From the NCBI GenBank assembly GCA_910586035.1, contig CAJUHT010000012.1:1-30167 (forward strand): a stretch of DNA of 30,167 bases, given 5' to 3'. Numbering within the stretch: position 1 is the first letter of the stretch; each line of letters opens with the position of its first letter. This document shows positions 1 to 6,649 of this stretch, piece by piece. Both the position numbers and the translations under genes were made by a program. Below the pieces are notes generated by a model. It ran no database searches, was not told the DNA's origin, and saw nothing but the letters and a program-made list of their open reading frames with translations. This stretch comes from an uncultured Christensenella sp. GTDB taxonomy: Bacteria; Bacillota; Clostridia; Christensenellales; Borkfalkiaceae.

Positions 1-55
1 GAGCAACTGACTCTTAATCAGTGGGCCCAGGGTTCGAGTCCCTGAAGGTGCACCA
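1..55 (+). tRNA. tRNA-Lys (anticodon CTT), 5' part outside window
   Basis: The sequence starts in the D-arm and shows a complete anticodon arm (stem ACTGA/TCAGT around loop CTCTTAA, anticodon CTT), a T-arm (CAGGG/CCCTG around TTCGAGT), an acceptor 3' strand and an encoded CCA at 53-55. It decodes the lysine codon AAG. The gene is the integration target of the element to its right. Its 3' half, from the anticodon loop on, is also present at 18057-18101, so the present 3' half is supplied by the element and keeps the tRNA intact. Confidence 0.93.
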
Positions 56-56
56 G
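11..56 (+). repeat. attL: 46-bp direct repeat at left end of integrated element
   Basis: Positions 11-56 are identical to 18057-18102. The flanking bases differ on both sides (A versus T before, A versus C after). The repeat starts in the tRNA anticodon loop and ends one base past CCA, which is typical for tyrosine-recombinase integration into tRNA genes. The distance between repeat starts gives an element of 18,046 bp. Confidence 0.95.
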
Positions 57-57
57 A

Positions 58-97
58 AACGGCGATTTTAGCGATAAAATCGCCGTTATTTTATTGT
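58..97 (+). terminator. Terminator behind tRNA-Lys, supplied by the element
   Basis: A perfect 13-bp stem (58-70 with 75-87) closes on a GCGA tetraloop and is followed by a T-rich tract. It replaces the original tRNA terminator, which is now displaced to 18104-18140 beyond attR. It may also serve the convergent integrase transcript. Confidence 0.8.
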
Positions 98-128
98 TTT
101 GTTTGTCATAATTAGAATTTCAATTTGA

Positions 129-152
129 AATAAGCGTACAAATAAGCGTACT
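129..152 (+). repeat. Left arm-type integrase binding sites (two adjacent 12-mers)
   Basis: AATAAGCGTACA (129-140) is followed directly by AATAAGCGTACT (141-152). The same motif recurs as AATAAGTGTACA at 17967-17978 with a weaker copy AATGTGCGTACA at 17978-17989, inside the right end. Paired direct repeats inside each att site are the usual arm sites bound by the N-terminal domain of a tyrosine integrase. The motif match is seen directly; the function is inferred. Confidence 0.65.
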
Positions 153-153
153 T

Positions 154-1452
154 TTAACGCATTTGATAATGCGTCGCTAATACTTTTTTAAGGTGCAATA
201 TATATTTATATATTGGACTGTCGCCGCAAGTTAAAATATCTGTGTAAATTTTCAACGTCGTTGTTATGTCAGAATGCCCGCATTGTGCTTGTATGACTTT
301 ATCCGAAACGCCCGCGGCATACAAAAGTGAAGCAAATGTATGCCTGCAACTATGAGTTGCCGAAACACCTTGCACGTTCAGTGCAGTATAAACTTTGGTA
401 AATGCTTTCTTTATTCCGTTATATGTAAATCCGCCCAGGCTTTGTACGTCGAAGCTGTCGAAGAGCTCTTCGGCAAAGTACACTTTGCGAACGCTGGTCG
501 CCGTCTTGGTATCGCCGTTCTCGTGCGTTTCCAGGTTCTGACTTTCTTCAACCTTAATGCACCCGCGGACAAAGTCGACTTTTTGTGGCGTTAGTGCGAG
601 AAATTCACCAATACGCAAGCCCGTTGCGCAGAGGAAGAAGAAAACCGCTTTATAGCGGTCGGGTAGTGCGCTTAAAATAGCTTTTTGCTCTTCGAGTTCG
701 AAGGGGCGGCGCTTTTTTTGTTTATACTTAGGTTTTGCAATAACCTTGCAAGGGTTTTTTTTAATAATGCCAAAGTCCTCGGCTCGTTGTAGGCTGTCGT
801 TCAAAACGCCGTATAGTTTACCTGTTGCGTTATTTTGGGGCAGTGAATTTAAATAACGTTGTATAGTCATTGATTCTATACGCTTCAAATTTAAGTTGCC
901 AACAGCAGATTTTAACGTGTCAACGTATCTGCACAAATCTTTGTAATATTTCGGGCGTGTTTTGTCCTCTTTAAATTCTTTCAACCATTCGTCAAGCCAT
1001 TGCCCATAGGTTTTTCGGGCTGGGGTATGGGTATCTGACTTGTCGCTTAATTTCAATAAAGCTGCTTTTGCGCGTTCTTTACGTAGTTCGTCAAGCTTGT
1101 CGTTGCATTCTGCAATTGTGTTGCCGTAAACTGAATGCTGTTTGCCGTTAATGTAAATTCGTCCTTGGTAGTACCTCCTTGTAGTTCCGTCTTTTCGTTT
1201 TCTTTGGCGTTGAATAATGCTTCCGTCGCCATATTTCATTTTTCGCATATCGTTTTGCTCCTCTTCGATACGCGCAATTTTGGCTGTGTTAAGGTTTTGC
1301 TTTGTTGCAGAGATTATCGGTGCTAAAAGCTTTTGTTGCCGAGAAATTAAAGCTTGTTCTTCGTTTGAGTACTCTGCGTGCATAAGAATCACGCCAAGAC
1401 TTACGTAAAGTTTCTTTAATTTGTCATAGTCTTCGTTTTGTAAAATTATCAT
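154..1452 (-). CDS. int: Tyrosine-recombinase integrase
   Basis: A site-specific recombinase that should join attP to the tRNA-Lys attB and, with help, excise the element. An N-terminal arm-binding region (GDGSIIQRQRKRKDG... YYQGRIYINGKQHSVYG) is followed by a SAM-like core-binding domain and a catalytic domain. The catalytic residues are visible: R in ATGLRIGEFLAL, H-x-x-R in HSCRHTFASLL, and H with the nucleophile Y in CGHSDITTTLKIYTDI. I chose the ATG at 1452 because TAGGGAA lies just upstream; an ATG at 1494 adds 14 residues but has no ribosome site. The gene ends next to the arm sites, 98 bp from attL, the usual place for an integrase. No excisionase is obvious; one of the small unknown genes may do that job. 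Confidence 0.96.
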   Translation of the reverse strand: MIILQNEDYDKLKKLYVSLGVILMHAEYSNEEQALISRQQKLLAPIISATKQNLNTAKIARIEEEQNDMRKMKYGDGSIIQRQRKRKDGTTRRYYQGRIYINGKQHSVYGNTIAECNDKLDELRKERAKAALLKLSDKSDTHTPARKTYGQWLDEWLKEFKEDKTRPKYYKDLCRYVDTLKSAVGNLNLKRIESMTIQRYLNSLPQNNATGKLYGVLNDSLQRAEDFGIIKKNPCKVIAKPKYKQKKRRPFELEEQKAILSALPDRYKAVFFFLCATGLRIGEFLALTPQKVDFVRGCIKVEESQNLETHENGDTKTATSVRKVYFAEELFDSFDVQSLGGFTYNGIKKAFTKVYTALNVQGVSATHSCRHTFASLLYAAGVSDKVIQAQCGHSDITTTLKIYTDILTCGDSPIYKYILHLKKVLATHYQMR

Positions 1453-1546
1453 TAAAATTTCCCTACTTTGTGAAAGTAAAGGTAATTTTAGCATAAAATG
1501 GTGATAAAATTTTAGCCACTTTTTTATTAAAAGTGGCTATTAAAGT

Positions 1547-1771
1547 TTATTTAGAGAGTTCGTTGTCTTCACTTTGGTCTTCGTTTTCCTTGGTTTTTTT
1601 GTCGTTTTTCTTTTTCTTAGCTATTCTGTCTATCAATAAGCCTATGCCTATAATTGCAACTATTACTAAAAAAACGATTAAAAAAAAGAAAATGAACGCA
1701 AACATATTTTCGTTTGGGGAACTTTCATATCGGTTGGGGGGCGTGAATTCGCTAAATATTAAAAAATTCAT
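1547..1771 (-). CDS. Small single-TM membrane protein
   Basis: 74 aa, family not recognised. A polar N-terminus of about 23 residues precedes one strongly hydrophobic helix (roughly residues 24-47), then a Lys-rich and Glu/Asp-rich tail, so it is probably a membrane protein with a charged cytoplasmic C-terminus. Its ATG overlaps the TGA of the repressor gene upstream (ATGA), so the two are translationally coupled. Being co-expressed with repressors from the lysogenic promoter, it could be an immunity or exclusion factor, but nothing in the sequence proves this. A truncated copy of its start survives at 2133-2195. Confidence 0.75.
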   Translation of the reverse strand: MNFLIFSEFTPPNRYESSPNENMFAFIFFFLIVFLVIVAIIGIGLLIDRIAKKKKNDKKTKENEDQSEDNELSK

Positions 1772-1905
1772 ATTTTTTCCTCGCTTGTATCGTTAAGCAT
1801 AGCGGTAAGTGTAGTCCGCAGAATTTCACGCATTCCTTTTGGAAGCTTGCGAAAGTCTTTTATGAGATTTCTTTCTTCGGTAGTGTAAGCGTCGCCCATC
1901 GGCGC
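1743..1905 (-). repeat. 163-bp duplicated repressor tail, copy A
   Basis: Matches 2167-2329 with five mismatches by my count. It spans the start of the membrane gene, the gene overlap and the repressor C-terminus. Two extra mismatches aside, similarity continues to about 1734. Confidence 0.9.
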
Positions 1906-2130
1906 ATCAATTGGTATATTAAATTCGTCTGTAACGCCGAGTAAATACTCAATAGACACTCCGAAAAATTCGGCAATTACAGTTAATGCCGTTGCTTTCG
2001 GTTCAACCGTTCCATTTTCCCAGCCTGATATATTTCCTTGCGTATATTTCAATCTTTCGGCAAGCTGTGCTTGCGTCAGACCCTTTTCTTGCCTTAACTC
2101 TTTAAAAGTTTGTTGAAAAGTACTTTTCAT
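1768..2130 (-). CDS. XRE-family repressor (second of two)
   Basis: 120 aa. An N-terminal lambda-repressor-like HTH (LTQAQLAERLKYTQGNISGWENG) covers about residues 8-63 and ends in the common IEYLLGV segment. The C-terminal 45 residues (PMGDAYTTEERN... LNDTSEEKI) are nearly identical to those of the repressor upstream, while the HTH parts differ clearly. There is no LexA-like protease domain, so RecA-driven self-cleavage is not expected. It is probably expressed with the upstream repressor from the promoter at 2558-2586. Confidence 0.9.
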   Translation of the reverse strand: MKSTFQQTFKELRQEKGLTQAQLAERLKYTQGNISGWENGTVEPKATALTVIAEFFGVSIEYLLGVTDEFNIPIDAPMGDAYTTEERNLIKDFRKLPKGMREILRTTLTAMLNDTSEEKI

Positions 2131-2132
2131 AG

Positions 2133-2195
2133 CTAAATTTTAACAAATAAAATCAATTTGGGAGGTGTGAATTCGCTAAATATTAAAAAATTCAT
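2133..2195 (-). pseudogene. Remnant of the small membrane-protein gene
   Basis: A 20-codon reading frame starts MNFLIFSEFTPP, exactly like the 74-aa membrane protein at 1771, and overlaps the stop of the first repressor in the same ATGA arrangement. It then diverges and stops at 2133-2135, just before the start codon of the second repressor. It marks where an ancestral repressor-membrane protein gene pair was duplicated and one membrane gene was lost. Confidence 0.7.
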
Positions 2196-2329
2196 ATTTT
2201 TTCCTCGCTTGCATCGTTAAGCATAGCGGTAAGTGTAGTCCGCAGAATTTCGCGCATTCCTTTTGGAAGCTTGCGAAAGTCTTTTATGAAATTTCTTTCT
2301 TCGGTAGTATAGGCGTCGCCCATCGGCGC
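2167..2329 (-). repeat. 163-bp duplicated repressor tail, copy B
   Basis: Partner of 1743-1905 at an offset of 424 bp. Identity stops abruptly at the junction between the shared C-terminal segment and the gene-specific HTH domains, so the two genes are chimeras with a common tail. Confidence 0.9.
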
Positions 2330-2548
2330 GGCGGTCTTTGCTCCGTAATCGTTTTCAAGTCCTAAAAGGTAATCGGCAGACACATTTAAAGCAACCGCAA
2401 TTTTTGCAATTGCCGTTGCAGTAGGTATAGCTATATTATTTTCATAAGCTGATAAAACGCTACGCGAAATATCTGCCTTTTTCGAAAGCTCATATTGCGT
2501 TAAAGCATTGTATAAACGCAAATCTTTTATTTTTTCACCAATATTCAT
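2192..2548 (-). CDS. XRE-family repressor (first of two, cI-like position)
   Basis: 118 aa from the ATG at 2548. The HTH domain (ALTQYELSKKADISRSVLSAYENN) covers about residues 5-60, followed by the SADYLLGL segment and the tail shared with the second repressor. The frame stays open upstream to 2827, but that part runs through the operators and the opposing gene and does not look like protein. The start follows a -10 box by only about 10 nt with no clear ribosome site, so the mRNA is probably leaderless or nearly so, as for lambda cI from PRM. It is divergent from the plus-strand gene train and is the likely master repressor. Confidence 0.9.
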   Translation of the reverse strand: MNIGEKIKDLRLYNALTQYELSKKADISRSVLSAYENNIAIPTATAIAKIAVALNVSADYLLGLENDYGAKTAAPMGDAYTTEERNFIKDFRKLPKGMREILRTTLTAMLNDASEEKI

Positions 2549-2557
2549 ACTTAAAAT

Positions 2558-2586
2558 TATATATTTTTTTGCCAATATGTTGACAA
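2558..2586 (-). promoter_or_regulatory. Leftward promoter for repressors and integrase (PRM-like)
   Basis: Minus-strand -35 TTGTCA (2581-2586), 17-bp spacer, -10 TATATA (2558-2563). The expected start is about 2551, three bases from the repressor ATG. Its -35 box overlaps that of the rightward promoter almost completely. Confidence 0.7.
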
Positions 2587-2633
2587 ATGGCAATATATAG
2601 TCTAATATAAAAACGCAATGACAATATATTGTC
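2571..2633. promoter_or_regulatory. Three 14-bp repressor operators
   Basis: GCCAATATGTTGAC (2571-2584), GGCAATATATAGTC (2589-2602) and GACAATATATTGTC (2620-2633, a perfect palindrome) share the pattern GNCAATATNTNGNC. Start-to-start spacings are 18 and 31 bp. Their placement on two divergent promoters next to an XRE repressor gives the binding role; the order of occupancy cannot be read from sequence. Confidence 0.8.
2580..2608 (+). promoter_or_regulatory. Rightward promoter of the element's main gene train (PR-like)
   Basis: Consensus -35 TTGACA (2580-2585), exact 17-bp spacer, -10 TAATAT (2603-2608), start expected near 2615. Operator A covers the -35, operator B sits in the spacer and operator C covers the first transcribed bases, so a bound repressor should block it fully. 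Confidence 0.85.
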
Positions 2634-2684
2634 CTGTAAAAATCAACGAAGAGCAAAGAAAAACGCTCTCGGAAGGGGAACGGA

Positions 2685-2972
2685 ATGGTGGACGAGTTTA
2701 AAAAGGTAGATAGAAAGCTTGCGGAAGAATTTGCCGCAATGTTTTTCGGAAGAAAAATTGAAATGGTAAATACGCCGCTGGACGAGTTCACGTTCGAAGA
2801 GGGCGCAATACGTTTTAAAGTTTTCAAAAACTACGGGCGGGAAGGTGAAAAGTCTTATCCGTTTGAGTATCCTTTTGGGCAGGTTGCGGTAAATGGTTAC
2901 GTTGTCGCGGGCTTATTGCTGGCGAAGGATAAGAAAGGCAAGAATATTTTACAAAGTATACTAAACGATTAA
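2685..2972 (+). CDS. Unknown 95-aa protein, first gene from the rightward promoter
   Basis: I do not recognise the family. The protein is soluble, charged and mixed alpha/beta in look, with no HTH I can see, so it is not an obvious Cro. A good GGAAGGGG ribosome site precedes the ATG. It is the only gene between the rightward promoter and a strong terminator (2971-3013), the place held by early regulators such as antiterminators in lambda-like switches. That role is inference from position alone. Confidence 0.8.
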   Translation: MVDEFKKVDRKLAEEFAAMFFGRKIEMVNTPLDEFTFEEGAIRFKVFKNYGREGEKSYPFEYPFGQVAVNGYVVAGLLLAKDKKGKNILQSILND

Positions 2973-3013
2973 AGGCAGGCAGAGCCGCAAAAAGCGGTTT
3001 TGCTTGCCTTTTT
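2971..3013 (+). terminator. Strong terminator after the first rightward gene
   Basis: An uninterrupted 18-bp stem with three G-T pairs (2971-2988 with 2994-3011) around an AAAAA loop, then a T-run. It starts right at the stop codon. Unless it is read through, transcripts from the rightward promoter end here and the remaining genes need another promoter. Confidence 0.9.
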
Positions 3014-3163
3014 CGTGATTTACGCCCCCGCGCGGGTAAAATACCGCAAAGGGCAACAGTTCCCTCGCCCGCCGTGGTCGTACATACGCGGCGGGTTACA
3101 GGGAGATTTTAACAGACTAAGACCCGAAAGGGAAATAGAATAAATTTTTGTGAGGGAACACAA
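3014..3163 (+). promoter_or_regulatory. Structured gap before the long gene train
   Basis: It holds a 10-bp palindrome CCCGCGCGGG and a nested hairpin TCCCT..CCCGCCG / CGGCGGG..AGGGA within about 3060-3104. A ribosome site (GTGAGGGA) precedes the next gene. I see no consensus promoter. A regulatory leader or operator region is likely because a terminator lies directly upstream. Confidence 0.4.
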
Positions 3164-3676
3164 ATGCAGGAAAATTTAAAGGCAAAGTACGGAACAACAA
3201 CTGAGGAGCTGAAAAACGCGGCAAGTCAAATCAAGTGGCAAAATATTAAGTGCAATGACAGAACGCGAGTTTCGTTAATTGACTTAATAGCGAACGGCGA
3301 CATAGCGGGAAATGCGAAGCCCGAAATACTTTTTAAATCTTCGGAGCACGAGTTGTTTTACAACGAAATGCTTTCAAAGTGCGCATACGAAGACTGTTAC
3401 CACCGCGCGCTTATATATGCGTTGGGTATTAACGAGGACACGCGCCACCATATCAACGAAATTTACGATTTCAGCACGCGTTGCATAAAATTAAATTCTT
3501 TAAAAGCGGGGTGGGTAACGAGTAGCGATTTACGCGTACTGCGGCTTGCATTTAATTTGTTTACCGACTGCGTGCCTGAAAGTACGCATAAAGAACGTTA
3601 TGCGGTAGGTGAAGTATTCAACTACGGCGACGCGGAATATTTCTTCCAGGCAATAAAGCTAAGGTACAACTATTGA
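3164..3676 (+). CDS. DUF6075-like protein
   Basis: 170 aa. The central and C-terminal part (SSEHELFYNEMLSKCAYEDC, YHRALIYALGINEDTRHHIN, then LKAGWVTSSDLRVLRLAFNL and FFQAIKLRYNY) matches my memory of the DUF6075 family, common on mobile elements of gut Clostridia and without a known function. The N-terminal 55 residues look like an addition. It has a GAGGGAAC ribosome site and opens the accessory gene run; the next gene follows within 10 bp. Confidence 0.75.
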   Translation: MQENLKAKYGTTTEELKNAASQIKWQNIKCNDRTRVSLIDLIANGDIAGNAKPEILFKSSEHELFYNEMLSKCAYEDCYHRALIYALGINEDTRHHINEIYDFSTRCIKLNSLKAGWVTSSDLRVLRLAFNLFTDCVPESTHKERYAVGEVFNYGDAEYFFQAIKLRYNY

Positions 3677-3686
3677 GGTGGCGGAA

Positions 3687-3998
3687 ATGGAAGGAAAAAT
3701 TGACGTGCGGATAATGCAGGGTGGCAAGTTATTAAAGGAGCTTTCCGAAGAAAACGTAATAATACTAACGGAAAGACAATGCGGGGAATTATTTTCGCAC
3801 ATAGGGATAGAAGAAGCGGCGATATTGGCGGCACAAATAAGTATAGAGTACGACAGATTGCTTAAATGGATAAATGACAAGTTTCACCTTGATAGCGAAA
3901 CGGTGGGCGATTTAGTTAAATGGTCAAAGATACGAATAGGACTTGCGCGAATGAAAGAAGAAATAGTAATTCCGCAAGATAAGGGCACCGAACAATGA
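3687..3998 (+). CDS. Unknown 103-aa soluble protein
   Basis: Family not recognised. The start at 3687 is chosen because GAGGTGG lies 6 nt upstream; a GTG at 3678 is the alternative. The sequence is charged with amphipathic helices (EEAAILAAQISIEYDRLLKWI) and no TM segment or metal motif. Its end overlaps the next gene by ATGA, so it is part of a coupled run. Confidence 0.75.
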   Translation: MEGKIDVRIMQGGKLLKELSEENVIILTERQCGELFSHIGIEEAAILAAQISIEYDRLLKWINDKFHLDSETVGDLVKWSKIRIGLARMKEEIVIPQDKGTEQ

Positions 3999-4180
3999 AA
4001 GAAATAAATGTATCAATGTGGGAGGTAGAGCCCGAAGAGGTTGCGGAACTTGCAGACGGAACGGCGGTTTTAGTACACGATACGCTTACCGGGCGTAATG
4101 AAATCAAGCACGCAGGCAAAAATAAGTTTTCCGCAGCAAAGCGATTTGTGTATCTGTTATTCGAGGAGCGAAAGAAATGA
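3995..4180 (+). CDS. Unknown 61-aa protein
   Basis: Small acidic N-terminal half (WEVEPEEVAELADGTAVLVHD) followed by a basic C-terminal half. It overlaps both neighbours by four bases (ATGA), which supports that it is translated. Family not recognised. Confidence 0.7.
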   Translation: MKEINVSMWEVEPEEVAELADGTAVLVHDTLTGRNEIKHAGKNKFSAAKRFVYLLFEERKK

Positions 4181-4413
4181 TTAAAGTCAGACTGCACGGT
4201 GAACCTGCGGAAATAGAGAAGCTTATAGAAATTATTTGCAACGGCTTTCCCGCTGTTCGGGTGCTGTCAATTTCGAGGAATTACAAAGACCGCGGGGCGA
4301 GCGTTTATCAACGTGCTTATATCGATGTCGCAATAAACGAGCAGGCAACCCCGCCGCCCGCAAAGCCCGCAACGGCGGAACTAATCAAAATAATAAATAA
4401 AGCGAGTTCGTAA
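4177..4413 (+). CDS. DUF3970-like small protein
   Basis: 78 aa. The pattern MIKVRLHGEPAEIEKLIEII, then VRVLSISRNYKDRGASVYQR and AYIDVAI resembles the DUF3970 family of small proteins found on Gram-positive mobile elements; its function is unknown. A Pro/Ala-rich linker and a short helix extend the C-terminus. It is translationally coupled to the gene before it. Confidence 0.7.
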   Translation: MIKVRLHGEPAEIEKLIEIICNGFPAVRVLSISRNYKDRGASVYQRAYIDVAINEQATPPPAKPATAELIKIINKASS

Positions 4414-4458
4414 TACGGGCGGGAAATCGTCCGCGGGAGGGATAAAGCGAGGGGTGGT

Positions 4459-6423
4459 ATGACAAGAAAATCAGCGTATCTGAAAATAATAATGGCGTTA
4501 ATTATAATCGGCTTATTCATATTTCCTTCTATATTCGGAGTAGGCGGAAGCGTTAAAGCTTCCGCCGAAACGAACGCGCAGGAGCGCGGCGTAGTAAAGG
4601 AGCTGGGCGGGCTTACCATAAACGGCAATAAATTTAACGTAGAAGATTATCCCGCAAACGCAGAGGGGGTTCCGCAGGTGCTGTATCTGAATGAAATCGG
4701 ATACAGCTATTATGCTAATAAACAGGAAGCATACGGGCTGACAATCTACGTATATAACCCCGCGCAACTCAACGTAAAGGACGACGGGCGCAATCAGTTG
4801 CAAATGCTTACGGGCGGCGCGGAGCGGTATAAAAAATACGGGTTAAAGTTAGTAGACGCCAGCGCGGACAGGCTATTTTATAAGTTTGCGGTAAAATTCA
4901 CTGCGGACGAAAAGGGCGCGTTGCTTTCTGCATTGGATAAGGAAAGCCGCGTATACGAGATAAGCGGAATCGAGTTGTATTCGGAGGGGTTCAATGCGGA
5001 AGAATACGCAATAGAGAGAAAGTACACGTACACGGGCTACGGCGCGGGGCTTGGCGAAGCAATAGGCGGCGAAAGCACGTTACAGAGCACGTTAAACTAC
5101 ACCATTGCGGGAGGGACAAAAACTATACCGCTAAAAATAGAGCATACAAGCTGGCGACCTGCGGGAACGAACGGGCGAACCTCCTGGACCCAAGACACGA
5201 TACATAGCGTGTACTTTGCCGTTCCAAATGAATATAGCGAAGATTATGATTATTTAAAGTCGGTGCAGGCAAAGTGGCTTGAAGCGCGACTTGCGCCAAC
5301 TTACATAACGGCAAATAAAGCGTTGGCGGACGATTTAACCGAGTTGTATTTTTACAATTTGAACAAGGCTATTGAGGACGCAAAAGAAATGTCTGACGGA
5401 GAGCTTCAAAACGTTACTTATGGCGGACTATCTGAATATACGTGTAAATCGGGTAAAAGTTTTGATTGGCTAATGCGTACATACGAGGTTAAAAATGCGG
5501 CGTTCGATGTAGGATATTTTGCTCTTGTTTTTGGGGGAGATAAGGTTTACAACCAATGGAAACCTACCCATCCTGGAAGTAAGGTTAATCGGCGATTAAA
5601 TGATTTAACGCTATTTGCATATACGGAAAACCCCGAAGGATACGTAACGTCAAGCGCGGTAACGGAACTAATACAGCGGCGTCAAAACGAAATAAACGAA
5701 GCGTTTCCTAAAAACAAAGATTTCCCCGTAGCGGATAAATATTCTGCGGTGTTGTTCGATAGCTGGGACTTAGATTTTAAAACTAAAATTATAAAAATCG
5801 GTGAAGCCGATGAACAGGAAAAAGAGGACGAAACGATAATAACGTCGGATAAACTGAATTTGCAGAGCGAAGAGGTAAATCAAAGCTTTTGGCAAAAAGT
5901 ATTCGGACAAATAACGACGGACAATAAAGAAAATTTCAAGAGTATAGACGCAATAAAGGTAATTGACCCGCAAGACGTTGAAAGAAAAGCGCCCGAAGAA
6001 ATAAGTAACAGTTATTACATATCCGAGCGCGACGCGCTAACATTTAAAAATTATTGTAAAGCAAATAGTAACGATTCAACAATTTATATAATGCGATTTG
6101 CAATAAGCGAGTATTGGCGGCAACCTACGTATATAACAGAACCAGGATATTACAACGAAAAAGATGTAGGTTATAAAGGCTATTTTGCGCAAGAAACGGC
6201 TTATTTGGACTTTGATATACTTGATTTCGAGTACGTAAAAAACGACGAAAGCGTAATAGTGCCTGTGAAGATGTCGCCGATAGATATATTCAGTGAGTTT
6301 ACGCCGCCGCCCGGGCAATACGATTTTACGCCGTATGCATTTGCGCTGTTAGGCGGCGGAACGGCAACGTACATAGTTTACTGCGTAATAACTACAAGCA
6401 TAAGAAAAAGGGGGTATATGTAA
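4459..6423 (+). CDS. Large surface protein with signal peptide and C-terminal anchor
   Basis: 654 aa and the largest element gene. Residues about 7-28 form a hydrophobic signal sequence followed by a likely cleavage site (VKASAETNA). About 570 residues of extracellular sequence rich in Tyr, Asn and Asp follow. One TM helix lies near the end (YAFALLGGGTATYIVYCVI) with a short RKRGYM tail inside. This matches the topology of the filamentous-phage minor coat/adsorption protein, though no pIII sequence motif is visible. The region with LYLNEIGYSYYANK and DTIHSVYFAVPNEY looks like a family I have met in Clostridia as uncharacterised proteins. It begins the envelope block; its stop overlaps the next start (TAATG). 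The ribosome site GAGGGG is good. Confidence 0.85.
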   Translation: MTRKSAYLKIIMALIIIGLFIFPSIFGVGGSVKASAETNAQERGVVKELGGLTINGNKFNVEDYPANAEGVPQVLYLNEIGYSYYANKQEAYGLTIYVYNPAQLNVKDDGRNQLQMLTGGAERYKKYGLKLVDASADRLFYKFAVKFTADEKGALLSALDKESRVYEISGIELYSEGFNAEEYAIERKYTYTGYGAGLGEAIGGESTLQSTLNYTIAGGTKTIPLKIEHTSWRPAGTNGRTSWTQDTIHSVYFAVPNEYSEDYDYLKSVQAKWLEARLAPTYITANKALADDLTELYFYNLNKAIEDAKEMSDGELQNVTYGGLSEYTCKSGKSFDWLMRTYEVKNAAFDVGYFALVFGGDKVYNQWKPTHPGSKVNRRLNDLTLFAYTENPEGYVTSSAVTELIQRRQNEINEAFPKNKDFPVADKYSAVLFDSWDLDFKTKIIKIGEADEQEKEDETIITSDKLNLQSEEVNQSFWQKVFGQITTDNKENFKSIDAIKVIDPQDVERKAPEEISNSYYISERDALTFKNYCKANSNDSTIYIMRFAISEYWRQPTYITEPGYYNEKDVGYKGYFAQETAYLDFDILDFEYVKNDESVIVPVKMSPIDIFSEFTPPPGQYDFTPYAFALLGGGTATYIVYCVITTSIRKRGYM

Positions 6424-6626
6424 TGGGAATAGCGGGAAGTTTTTACGCCTTGTTTGTAACGTTAATTTTACGGCTTTTGGCGGGGCTTTGGGAAAGCAAG
6501 TTTAGCTGGCTTACAAAAGTAATACCTTATTTAAATTACGCAAGTATAGGTTTGGCGGCGTTGTTTGGGTTGTTTGTGGTAATAGCAATAATAACGGCGG
6601 TAATACGCAACAGAAATAACAGATAA
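6423..6626 (+). CDS. Small two-TM protein, candidate coat or scaffold component
   Basis: 67 aa. Two hydrophobic segments (about residues 4-20 and 38-61) are separated by a short WESKFSWLTK stretch, with a basic tail IRNRNNR. Size and layout (leader-like helix, short linker, TM, basic end) fit inovirus major or minor coat proteins, in which the basic tail contacts DNA. It also fits a generic small membrane protein. It is coupled to the large surface protein. Confidence 0.75.
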   Translation: MGIAGSFYALFVTLILRLLAGLWESKFSWLTKVIPYLNYASIGLAALFGLFVVIAIITAVIRNRNNR

Positions 6627-6649
6627 AAAAATAAAAGGAGAAAAGTGAA

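Noticed and set aside
2549..2827. A 93-residue N-terminal extension of the first repressor
   Set aside because: It would cross all three operators, both promoters and the opposing gene, and the sequence does not look like a protein domain; the HTH starts normally at the ATG at 2548.
3014..3120. CRISPR-like or riboswitch-like structure in the leader
   Set aside because: There is only one nested hairpin and one palindrome; no repeat-spacer periodicity and no riboswitch class that I can match.
4459..6423. Large surface protein as a phage tail or conjugation protein
   Set aside because: It has a signal peptide and a C-terminal membrane anchor, unlike tail proteins, and no VirB/Tra motif or LPXTG sorting signal is visible.
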